Origin: Streptomyces calvus
GTDB lineage: Bacteria > Actinomycetota > Actinomycetes > Streptomycetales > Streptomycetaceae
Assembly (NCBI RefSeq): GCF_006782915.1
Contig: NZ_VCNP01000044.1
Span: forward strand, 62,001-126,000
Reading direction: 5' to 3'
DNA length: 64,000 nt
Notes under the pieces: model-generated
What the model was told of the DNA's origin: nothing
The model's database searches: none
What the model saw: the letters and a program-made list of their open reading frames with translations, nothing else
In this document: piece by piece, positions 35,317 through 43,478 of the stretch
How the letters are laid out: every line of letters begins with the position of its first letter
Position numbering within the stretch: the stretch's first letter is position 1
Position numbers and translations under genes: made by a program

Positions 35317-36210
35317 TTGAGCACGCACGCACCGCAGGCGGCGCAGGCCGTGACGCTGCCGACAACCCTGGACGAGGCGGTGGCGGCCCTCACGGCCATG
35401 CCCGCCGCCGTGCCCGTCGCGGGCGGCACCGACCTGATGGCCGCCGTCAACTCCGGACAGCTCAGACCCGCCGCACTGGTCGGCCTCGGCCGGATCAGCG
35501 AGATCCGCGGCTGGCAGTACCTGGACGGCCACGCCCTGCTCGGCGCCGGCCTCACGCACGCGCGCATGGGCCGCCCCGACTTCGCCGCGCTCATCCCGGC
35601 GCTCGCCGCCTCCGCGCGCGCCGCCGGACCGCCGCACATCCGCAACGCCGGCACCCTCGGCGGCAACATCGCCTCCGCCGCTCCCACCGGGGACGCGCTG
35701 CCGGTGCTGGCCGCGCTGGAGGCGACGCTGATCGTCGCCGGCCCGGGCGGTGCCCGCCGCGAGGTCCCGGTGTCGCACCTGCTGGCCGGCATGGACCTGC
35801 TGCGCCCGGGCGAACTGATCGGCTTCGTGCGCGTACCGCTGCTGCACGCGCCCCAGGTCTTCCTGAAGGCGACCGGCCGCACCGGTCCCGGCCGCGCGGT
35901 CGCCTCCGTCGCCCTGGTGCTCGACCCGGCCCGCCGCGGCGTGCGCTGCGCGGTGGGCGCCATAGCGCCGATGCCGCTGCGGCCCCTGGAGGCCGAGCAG
36001 TGGGTCGCGCAGCTCATCGACTGGGACAACAACCGCGCGCTCGTACCCGACGCACTGAACGCGTTCGGGGAGTACGTCGCCGCGGCCTGCATCCCCGACG
36101 CCGCACCCGGCGAGGACGGCACCGTCCCACCGCTCCCGCCCGCGGTACTGCACCTGCGGCGCACCGTCGCCGCGCTGGCCCGACGAGCACTGGGGAGGGC
36201 GCTGTCGTGA
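35317..36210 (+). CDS. Molybdenum hydroxylase, FAD subunit
   Basis: 297 residues of the CoxM/XdhB FAD-binding family: VAGGTDLMAAVNSG (first FAD motif), IRNAGTLGGNIASAAPTGDA (second), then the CO-dehydrogenase-flavoprotein C-terminal domain. It carries electrons from the Fe-S subunit to the acceptor. I chose TTG at 35317 for its ribosome site and because conservation starts there; a GTG at 35227 would add residues of low quality. The stop overlaps the next start (GTGA). Confidence 0.88.
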   Translation: MSTHAPQAAQAVTLPTTLDEAVAALTAMPAAVPVAGGTDLMAAVNSGQLRPAALVGLGRISEIRGWQYLDGHALLGAGLTHARMGRPDFAALIPALAASARAAGPPHIRNAGTLGGNIASAAPTGDALPVLAALEATLIVAGPGGARREVPVSHLLAGMDLLRPGELIGFVRVPLLHAPQVFLKATGRTGPGRAVASVALVLDPARRGVRCAVGAIAPMPLRPLEAEQWVAQLIDWDNNRALVPDALNAFGEYVAAACIPDAAPGEDGTVPPLPPAVLHLRRTVAALARRALGRALS

Positions 36211-38525
36211 CCGACGACCAGCACGACCGGCACGGAGAGGGCACGCCGCAGGGCGGCGGCCGCTGGGACCCGCTGCCGCAGGGCGACTACGACGACGGCG
36301 CCACGGCCTTCGTGAACCTCCCCGAGGGCGGCATAGACGCCCTGCTGGACTCCATGGAGAGCCCGCTCGCCGCGCCCGGTCACGGCTACGTGCCGCCGCA
36401 GATAACGGTCACCCCGGCGACCACCGCGGGCACCGACCCGGCGGCCACCGGCTCCTGGGCGGCGCCCGGCGCGCCCGTCGACGGCGCCCAGTGGCACGAC
36501 CCGCAGGCCGCCGGTACGGGCGCGGCGCCGGCGGACCGGTTCACGTACGACCCCGGCGCCGGCGGGCAGTGGGCCTACGACGAGAACGCCGCGGAGAACG
36601 ACGCGGCGCACCTCGCGCCGGGCCACGACGTCACCGGCCAGTGGTCGATCCCCGTCGCCGGCGGCGACCTGCCGGACGAGTCGGGCGAGTTCACCACGTC
36701 CTCCCTGGTCGAGCAGTGGGGCAGCACCCCGCCCGCCACGCTGCCGGGCGGCGCCCCGGCCCCCTGGGCCACGCAGGCCATCGGTGAGCCGTGGGGTCCG
36801 GGCGTGCCGGGTGTCCCGCAGGAGCAGGGCCAGGACCCGCACGGCGGCGAGCACGGCCCCGCCCCGGAGCAGTACGGCGCCCAGCCGCTGCAGCACGGCG
36901 GACCCGTGCCGGGCGAGGCACTGGCGGACGCGTACGGGCAGCCGGGCGGTGCCGGGCACGTGCCCGGCGCGGTTCCGGAGCACCACGACGCCGAACCGCT
37001 GCCGTACGGCGGGCCCGCGCCCGGTGTGGGCCCGGACCTCGGGCAGCCGTCCGCGCCGGAGGCGTACGCCGGGCAGCCGCACGCCCAGCAGGCGCCCGGA
37101 CCCGAGCAGCCCGCGCACGACGGGCCCCGGTCGACCGGGGTGCCCCAGCCGTTCGCCGCCGAGAACTACGCGGAGCCGCAGTGGCAGCCCGGGGCGGAGA
37201 CCGCCGCCGACGGCGTCCCGGCCGGTCTGCGTGAACACCCGCACCACGGCGGCCAGGACGCCCCGGACGCCGCTCACGGGGCCCCCGCGGCCCCCGAGGC
37301 CGTCGAGGCCGCGGACGGGGCTCCTGAGGCGGCCGAGGGCCCGGCAGCACCCGCCGCGGCTCCCGAGGCTCCCGGAGCCCCCGCCGTGGACGCGGAAGCC
37401 GCCGATCCGGGACCGGCCGAGCACCCGGCCGCCGAGCCCGCACCCGCCGACCCCGCATCCGTCGAGCCCGCACCCGCCGACCCCGCATCCGTCGAGCCCG
37501 CGTCCGCCGAGCCCGCGTCCGTCGAGCAGGACCCCGTCGAGGCCGTACCCGCCGAGCCGGCGTCCGCCGCCTCCGAGGCGGCCGAGGCGGCCGAGGACGG
37601 TGCCGCCGAGGTCGCCGGGCCGCCGGCCGGCCCCGAGTCCCCGGACGCCGCCGCCACCGCCGACACCGCCGACGACGCCAACACCGCGGCCGAGGCCGAC
37701 GCTTCAGGCGAACCGGAATCGTCGGACGCATCGGACACATCCGGCGTATCGGATGCACCGGAAACAGCGGACGCATCGGACGAATCGAGTCACCCCCAGA
37801 CCGCCGCCCCGGAGTCCCCGCACCCCGTCGCCCCGCACGACGACCACCCCCTGGCCACCTACGTGCTGCGCGTCAACGGCACCGACCGGCCCGTCACCGA
37901 CGCCTGGATCGGGGAGTCGCTGCTCTACGTGCTGCGCGAGCGGCTCGGCCTGGCCGGCGCCAAGGACGGCTGCTCGCAGGGCGAGTGCGGCGCGTGCAAC
38001 GTGCAGGTCGACGGCCGGCTCGTGGCGTCCTGCCTGGTCCCGGCCGTCACCGCGGCCGGCAGCGAGGTCCGCACCGTCGAGGGCCTGGCCCAGGACGGCC
38101 GGCCCTCGGACGTGCAGCGGGCCCTCGCCCGGTGCGGCGCCGTGCAGTGCGGCTTCTGCGTGCCCGGCATGGCGATGACCGTGCACGACCTGCTGGAGGG
38201 CAACCCGGCCCCCACCGAGCTGGAGACCCGCCAGGCCCTGTGCGGCAACCTGTGCCGCTGCTCCGGCTACCGGGGTGTCGTCCGGGCCGTCCAGGAGGTC
38301 GTCGCCGAACGCGAGGCGCACACCGAGTCCCCCGACGGGGACGGCGTGGCGGAGACGCCCCGCATCCCGCACCAGGCGGGCCCCGGCGCCGGCGGCGTCA
38401 ACCCCTCGGCGTTCGGCGACCCCCCGCACGACCCGTCCCTCGGGCAGCCGCACGACCCGCCGCACGACCCCTCGCACGATCAGCCCCATGACCAGTCCTA
38501 CGGCCAGGACGGAGGCCAGGCGTGA
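36207..38525 (+). CDS. Molybdenum hydroxylase 2Fe-2S subunit with giant disordered extension
   Basis: 772 residues, against about 160-200 usual for this subunit. Residues 1 to about 545 are low-complexity, rich in Pro/Ala/Glu/Gly/Asp, with PADPASVEPA-type repeats. The enzyme part starts near 549 (LATYVLRVNGTDRPV). It holds the plant-type cluster (CSQGECGAC plus a later Cys) and the second cluster (CGAVQCGFCVPGM ... CGNLCRCSGYR). A PHDP-rich tail ends it. No stop or frame break separates the parts. GTG start overlaps the FAD subunit stop, and its own stop overlaps the next GTG. Confidence 0.87.
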   Translation: MTDDQHDRHGEGTPQGGGRWDPLPQGDYDDGATAFVNLPEGGIDALLDSMESPLAAPGHGYVPPQITVTPATTAGTDPAATGSWAAPGAPVDGAQWHDPQAAGTGAAPADRFTYDPGAGGQWAYDENAAENDAAHLAPGHDVTGQWSIPVAGGDLPDESGEFTTSSLVEQWGSTPPATLPGGAPAPWATQAIGEPWGPGVPGVPQEQGQDPHGGEHGPAPEQYGAQPLQHGGPVPGEALADAYGQPGGAGHVPGAVPEHHDAEPLPYGGPAPGVGPDLGQPSAPEAYAGQPHAQQAPGPEQPAHDGPRSTGVPQPFAAENYAEPQWQPGAETAADGVPAGLREHPHHGGQDAPDAAHGAPAAPEAVEAADGAPEAAEGPAAPAAAPEAPGAPAVDAEAADPGPAEHPAAEPAPADPASVEPAPADPASVEPASAEPASVEQDPVEAVPAEPASAASEAAEAAEDGAAEVAGPPAGPESPDAAATADTADDANTAAEADASGEPESSDASDTSGVSDAPETADASDESSHPQTAAPESPHPVAPHDDHPLATYVLRVNGTDRPVTDAWIGESLLYVLRERLGLAGAKDGCSQGECGACNVQVDGRLVASCLVPAVTAAGSEVRTVEGLAQDGRPSDVQRALARCGAVQCGFCVPGMAMTVHDLLEGNPAPTELETRQALCGNLCRCSGYRGVVRAVQEVVAEREAHTESPDGDGVAETPRIPHQAGPGAGGVNPSAFGDPPHDPSLGQPHDPPHDPSHDQPHDQSYGQDGGQA

Positions 38526-40837
38526 GCAATGAAGCAGCCACCGCGCAGGCCGCACAGGCCGCGGAGGCCGCCCCCGAACCGGACCCGGCACCGCACGGAC
38601 TCGGCGTCTCCCTGCCGGCCGCCGACGCCCGCGCCAAGACCGAGGGCACCTTCCCGTACGCCGCCGACCTGTGGGCCGAGGGCCTGCTGTGGGCGGCCGT
38701 GTTGCGCTCACCGCACCCGCACGCGCGCATCGTGTCCATCGACACCACGCACGCGCGGGAGATGCCCGGTGTCCGCGCGGTCGTCACCCACGAGGACGTC
38801 CCCGGCACCCCGGTGCTCGGCCGCGGCAAGGCCGACCGCCCGGTCTTCGCCTCCGAGGTGGTGCGCCACCACGGCGAGCCCATCGCCGCCGTCGCTGCCG
38901 ACCACCCGGACACCGCGCGGATGGCCGCCGCCGCCGTCATCGTCGAGTACGAGGTGCTCGACCCAGTGACCGACCCCGAACAGGCCTTCGAGGCCGAGCC
39001 GCTGCACCCCGACGGCAATCTGATCCGGCACATCCCGCTGCGCCACGGCGACCCCGAGGCGGCCGGCGACGTCATCGTCGAGGGCCTGTACCGCATCGGC
39101 CGCCAGGATCCCGCGCCCATCGGCGCCGAGGCCGGCCTCGCCGTGCCCCGCCCGGACGGCGGCGTCGAGCTGTACCTGGCCTCCACCGACCCGCACGGCG
39201 ACCGCGACACCGCCGCCGCCGCGTTCGGCCTGGCACCCGAACGGGTGAAGGTCGTCGTCACCGGCGTGCCCGGCGCCACCGCCGACCGCGAGGACCAGAG
39301 CTTCCAGCTGCCGCTCGGCCTGCTCGCGCTGCGGACCGGCTGCCCGGTCAAACTCGCCGCCACGCGCGAGGAGTCCTTCCTCGGCCACACCCACCGGCAC
39401 CCCACCCTGCTGCGCTACCGCCACCACGCCGACGCCGAGGGCAGGCTGGTCAAGGTCGAGGCGCAGATCCTGCTCGACGCGGGCGCCTACGCCGACACCT
39501 CCTCCGACGCCCTGGCCGCCGCCGTCGCCTTCGCCTGCGGCCCGTACGTCGTGCCGAACGCGTTCATCGAGGGCTGGGCCGTACGCACCAACAACCCGCC
39601 CTCCGGCCATGTGCGCGGCGAGGGCGCGATGCAGGTGTGCGCCGCCTACGAGGCGCAGATGGACAAGCTCGCCAAGAAGCTCGGCGTCGACCCGGCGGAG
39701 CTGCGCCTGCGCAACGTCATGGCCACCGGCGACGTCCTGCCCACCGGCCAGACCGTGACCTGCCCGGCCCCGGTCGCCGAACTGCTGGAGGCGGTACGGG
39801 ACTTCCCGCTGCCGCCGCTGCCCAAGGACACCCCCGAGGACGAGTGGCTGCTGCCCGGCGGACCCGAGGGCGCGGGCGAACCGGGCGCGGTGCGCCGCGG
39901 CGTGGGCTACGGCCTGGGCATGGTGCACATGCTCGGTGCGGAGGGCGCCGACGAGGTGTCCACGGCCACCGTGCGGGTGCAGGGCGGCGTGGCGACGGTG
40001 CTGTGCGCGGCCGTGGAGACCGGCCAGGGCTTCTCCACGCTGGCCCGGCAGATCGTGCAGGAGACCCTCGGCATCGACGAGGTGCACGTGGTGCCCGTGG
40101 ACACCGACCAGCCGCCGGCCGGCGCCGGCTGCCGGGGCCGGCACACCTGGGTGTCGGGCGGCGCGGTGGAACGCGCGGCGAAGATGGTCCGCACCCAGCT
40201 CCTCCAGCCGCTGGCCCACAAGTTCGGCATGTCCACCGAGCTGCTGCAGATCACCGACGGCAAGATCACCTCGTACGACGGCGTGCTGTCCACGACCGTC
40301 ACGGAGGCGATGGACGGCAAGGAACTGTGGGCCACCGCCCAGTGCCGTCCGCATCCGACGGAACCGCTGGACGAGTCCGGGCAGGGCGACGCCTTCGTGG
40401 GCATGGCGTTCTGCGCGATCCGCGCGGTGGTCGACGTCGACATCGAACTCGGCTCGGTCCGGGTCGTGGAGCTGGCGGTCGCCCAGGACGTGGGCCGGGT
40501 CCTCAACCCGGCGCAGCTGGCCGCCCGGATCGAGGCGGGCGTGACCCAGGGGGTGGGCGCCGCGCTCACCGAGAACCTGCGCACCCCGCGCGGACTGGTC
40601 CGCCACCCCGACCTGACCGGATACTCCCTGCCGACCGCGCTGGACGCGCCGGACATCCACATCGTGAAGCTGGTCGAGGAGCGGGACGTGGTCGCGCCGT
40701 TCGGCGCCAAGGCCGTCAGCGCCGTACCGGTGGTGGCCTCGCCGGCGGCCGTCGCCTCCGCGGTGCGGTCCGCCACGGGCCGCCCGGTGAACCGCCTGCC
40801 GATCCGCCCGCAGGCCGCGGTGGTGACCGGCGGCTGA
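38522..40837 (+). CDS. Molybdenum hydroxylase large subunit, divergent active site
   Basis: 771 residues of the xanthine oxidase family (CoxL/XdhA), the subunit that binds the molybdopterin cofactor and substrate. Both family domains are present (residues about 25-140, then to the end), with ETGQGFSTLARQIVQ. Near the C-terminus the usual GAKGVGEPP, whose Glu is the catalytic base, reads GAKAVSAVP (residues 728-736), with Ala734 at the Glu position. The Arg/Phe-rich motif usually read as FRGFG is RGEGAMQ here. Substrate is therefore uncertain; xanthine dehydrogenase should not be assumed. Confidence 0.86.
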   Translation: MSNEAATAQAAQAAEAAPEPDPAPHGLGVSLPAADARAKTEGTFPYAADLWAEGLLWAAVLRSPHPHARIVSIDTTHAREMPGVRAVVTHEDVPGTPVLGRGKADRPVFASEVVRHHGEPIAAVAADHPDTARMAAAAVIVEYEVLDPVTDPEQAFEAEPLHPDGNLIRHIPLRHGDPEAAGDVIVEGLYRIGRQDPAPIGAEAGLAVPRPDGGVELYLASTDPHGDRDTAAAAFGLAPERVKVVVTGVPGATADREDQSFQLPLGLLALRTGCPVKLAATREESFLGHTHRHPTLLRYRHHADAEGRLVKVEAQILLDAGAYADTSSDALAAAVAFACGPYVVPNAFIEGWAVRTNNPPSGHVRGEGAMQVCAAYEAQMDKLAKKLGVDPAELRLRNVMATGDVLPTGQTVTCPAPVAELLEAVRDFPLPPLPKDTPEDEWLLPGGPEGAGEPGAVRRGVGYGLGMVHMLGAEGADEVSTATVRVQGGVATVLCAAVETGQGFSTLARQIVQETLGIDEVHVVPVDTDQPPAGAGCRGRHTWVSGGAVERAAKMVRTQLLQPLAHKFGMSTELLQITDGKITSYDGVLSTTVTEAMDGKELWATAQCRPHPTEPLDESGQGDAFVGMAFCAIRAVVDVDIELGSVRVVELAVAQDVGRVLNPAQLAARIEAGVTQGVGAALTENLRTPRGLVRHPDLTGYSLPTALDAPDIHIVKLVEERDVVAPFGAKAVSAVPVVASPAAVASAVRSATGRPVNRLPIRPQAAVVTGG

Positions 40838-40864
40838 GGCCGCGACGACGCGATCGACGACCGC

Positions 40865-41150
40865 GGTGACGGGCGGCGGACGAGATCCGTCGGCGGACCG
40901 CGGTGACGGGCGGTGGTAGGTCTGTCCGCAGGTTGCTGTGGTGACGGGCGGCGGTAGGTCCGTCCGCAGGCTGTCATGGTGACTACGGCGGTACGTCCGT
41001 CCGCACGCTGCCGTGGTGACCGGTGGCGGTAGGTCCGTCCGCAGGTTGTCGTGGTGACGGGCGGCGGTAGGTCCGTCCGCAGGGTGTCGTGGTGACCGGC
41101 GACGGCACATCCGTTCGCACGCTGTCGTGGTGACCGGCGGCTGAAATCCG
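40865..41150. repeat. 38-bp tandem repeat array
   Basis: Eight degenerate units begin with GGTGAC (or GGTGACTAC) at 40865, 40902, 40940, 40978, 41015, 41053, 41091 and 41129, a 37-38 base period. The shared core is GGTAGGTCCGTCCGCA. A partial match, GGTGACCGGCGGCTGA, is also at the end of the large-subunit gene (40822), so the array seems to have grown from the gene end. No spacers occur. The rest of the gap to 41379 has no gene. Confidence 0.92.
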
Positions 41151-41379
41151 TCGCCGACGGCCGCCGCGCACAGGCAACGCGCGGGGGCGCTCGTGCGTCT
41201 TCGGAGGCAGGGGAGCCGGCCTCGTCCGTCGCCGCCCGCGGTCCGGGGGCGTTGTCAGTGGTGGCGCGTAATGTTCTGAGCGGTGGGGGACGGCTGCCGG
41301 GCCCGGAGGGCACGGACCGTCCTGCCCGGGGCGGGACGTTCGCGGGCCCGGGACGAAGCACACGTATCGCGGGGGAATC

Positions 41380-42561
41380 ATGAGCAGCACCGACACCGTT
41401 GCCACAAGGGTGATCACTCTCACCGACGCCGACCTCGGTCCCTGCATCACGCACGCGTCCACGCGCCGCTGGCTCACCGGACCCGGAGTGCCCTCGGACA
41501 GCGGCCTGTTCGGCTTCACCGAGCTGTTCCGGCCCGGCGGCCCGCGCACGGTGGCCACCGCGGCGGGCGACCACGGCGACCTCCTCTCCGCCGAGTTGCG
41601 GGACCAGCTGGTCATCGGCGGACTGCTCGGCCCCGCCGGCCTGGACACGGAGTCGGTGCTGCTCGACGGGGCGACCGGCGAGGTCTCGACGGCGTACTTC
41701 CTCCCCGGCCGGCCCGACCTGATGGACCGCCGGCCGCTCGCCCCGTCCCTGCCGACCCTGGTGCGGTTCGCCGCGGCGACGGACGAACTGGCGGGTTTGC
41801 GCGGCCAGTTCGCCGAGTACGCGGGCCGCTGGGGCACCAAGGCGGTCGCGGCGGCCTCCCGGCAGCTGCTGACGTTGTTCGAGGACGGCGCGGACGGCGA
41901 ACCGGCGCCGTTCTGGAAGATGGCCGCACTGATCCGCCCGCTCGCCCTGGTGGCCGGCCCCGGCACGGCCTCCGGCCTCGCCCTGGACCTGCCCCCGCGG
42001 CTGCTGGACGGCGAGTTCGGCCGGCGCGGCGTGGTCCGCTTCGAGGAGGTCGACTTCCCGGCGACCCTCACGCACGAGCCGACCCGCCGCTTCCTGCGCG
42101 AGACGGGCCTGCCCGAGGACGGCTTCCTCTTCCAGCTGGACACCGACCTGCCGCTGCGCACCCTCGCGGAGTACTGCGCCGACGAGGACTGCGGCACGCC
42201 CCCTCCCGCCCGTCTCCCCGCCCGCGCCGAGCACCTGGTGCGCCTCGGATCGCTGGTCGAGGACACCGCCCTGGTCGTCGACGGCACCACGGGCGCGGTC
42301 CTCAGCTGGAGCGAGACGGACGGCGCCCTCCACCCGCTGAACACGGACGTCTCCACGCTCGCCTTCACCCTCTGGCTGCTGCACCGCGAGCACACCATCG
42401 ACGAGGAGTCGGGCCACGCGCTGACCTCCGACACCTACGACCAGCTCGCCCTGACGATGATCCAGGTCCTCGCCTCCATCGACCCGACGGGCACCACCGC
42501 CGACGCCGACTGGCACTACTGGACGGAACTCTTCCAGGACGAGGCGGGCGGAGTGCTCTGA
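41380..42561 (+). CDS. Duplicated SUKH-4-like protein
   Basis: 393 residues made of two related halves. LTDADLGPCITHASTRRWL ... LLLDGATGEVSTAYF (residues about 12-110) corresponds to FEEVDFPATLTHEPTRRFL ... LVVDGTTGAVLSWS (about 220-315). This pattern fits the SUKH-4 group, which includes immunity proteins of toxin systems; here no toxin gene is adjacent. Cytoplasmic, no signal peptide or membrane helix. The GGGGGAA ribosome site supports the ATG. Role unknown. Confidence 0.7.
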   Translation: MSSTDTVATRVITLTDADLGPCITHASTRRWLTGPGVPSDSGLFGFTELFRPGGPRTVATAAGDHGDLLSAELRDQLVIGGLLGPAGLDTESVLLDGATGEVSTAYFLPGRPDLMDRRPLAPSLPTLVRFAAATDELAGLRGQFAEYAGRWGTKAVAAASRQLLTLFEDGADGEPAPFWKMAALIRPLALVAGPGTASGLALDLPPRLLDGEFGRRGVVRFEEVDFPATLTHEPTRRFLRETGLPEDGFLFQLDTDLPLRTLAEYCADEDCGTPPPARLPARAEHLVRLGSLVEDTALVVDGTTGAVLSWSETDGALHPLNTDVSTLAFTLWLLHREHTIDEESGHALTSDTYDQLALTMIQVLASIDPTGTTADADWHYWTELFQDEAGGVL

Positions 42562-42677
42562 CGGCACGGTCGGGCAGGCGCCGGTGTGCCGCGTCGCGGC
42601 CCGCTCTCGTGGCACCCCTCACCGGGGACGAATAGGCTGGTCGCAGGGGTCGACACGGTCGATCCGAGGAGCCTGCC

Positions 42678-43085
42678 ATGACAAGGAACAGAACAGGCGC
42701 CTGGCGCGCGACGGGACTCGTCACCGCACTCGCCACGGCAGCCGCGATCGCTTCCGTCGCCCCGGCTCAGGCACACACCACCGCTCAGCTCTCCGCGTGG
42801 GTCAGCGACGGCTGGGGCGGCGGAACCGTCACCAGCCAACCCGCCGGGATCAACTGCCACCAGTCGGCGTGGGACCCGTACGGAACCGGGGACCCGCAGC
42901 CGGCGCCCACCGGCACCTGCACCGCGAGCTTCGAGGTCGGAACGACGGTCACCTTCACCGCCACACCGGACTCCGGGTCCTACCTCAACGACGGCCCGAC
43001 GCCGAACCCGGTGACCGTCCGCTCCGGTTACAACTTCACCTGGGTGATGTTCTGCCCGGCCGACGGCCTCTGCTCCGCGGGCTAG
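42678..43085 (+). CDS. Small secreted protein, four Cys
   Basis: 135 residues. Clear signal peptide cut after APAQA-H (about residue 32). The mature part of about 100 residues has four Cys (INCHQS, GTCTAS, MFCPADGLC), probably two disulfides, and a beta-rich look (TVTFTATPDSGSYL). No family recognised. A GAGGAG site precedes the ATG. Confidence 0.8.
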   Translation: MTRNRTGAWRATGLVTALATAAAIASVAPAQAHTTAQLSAWVSDGWGGGTVTSQPAGINCHQSAWDPYGTGDPQPAPTGTCTASFEVGTTVTFTATPDSGSYLNDGPTPNPVTVRSGYNFTWVMFCPADGLCSAG

Positions 43086-43171
43086 CGATCCGCCGTCCCC
43101 CGGCCGCGTGCGACCGCTGAGACGCGGCGCCCCGCAGGCGCGCCGCCCTTGGTTCCGCGGCATCAGGACAC

Positions 43172-43247
43172 TGGAGGCCGTGACGGGATTCGAACCCGCG
43201 TACCTCGCTGTGCAGGCGAGTCCCTGGGACCACTCGGGCACACGGCC
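43172..43247 (-). tRNA. Atypical tRNA with Cys (GCA) anticodon
   Basis: Reads 5' at 43247 to 3' at 43175, plus an encoded CCA (43174-43172). Acceptor GGCCGTG/CACGGCC is perfect and the discriminator is U73, as in bacterial tRNA-Cys. Anticodon stem CTCGC/GCGAG holds the loop CTGCACA, so the anticodon is GCA but base 37 is C where a purine is normal. The T arm (GCGGG-TTCGAAT-CCCGT) is regular and the variable loop is 4 bases (GTAC). The D arm has only three pairs (CCC/GGG) with a G-A mismatch at 13-22, as in serine tRNAs. A functional tRNA is likely; its identity and use are uncertain. Confidence 0.8.
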
Positions 43248-43478
43248 GTGCCGGGACGAAGTGCCGTGCGGTGCCTCGCCGTTCCGGACCGGTGCACGGA
43301 CCGTACGCCGTCGGAGGGACGGCACTCAAGCGCATTACCGGTGCCGCACCCACACGACCGACGTACGCCGTGCACCGACCGAGGGCGGCGGCCTGTCCCG
43401 GTCCTACGACCAAGGTCCCGGCCGCGGCCCACCCCCCGACAGGGGTCAAACCGTGCCGTGGCCCTTACGCTGACCGGC

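Noticed and set aside
40865..41150. Possible CRISPR array (38-bp period)
   Set aside because: Units are directly joined and degenerate, no unique spacers occur, and there are no cas genes.
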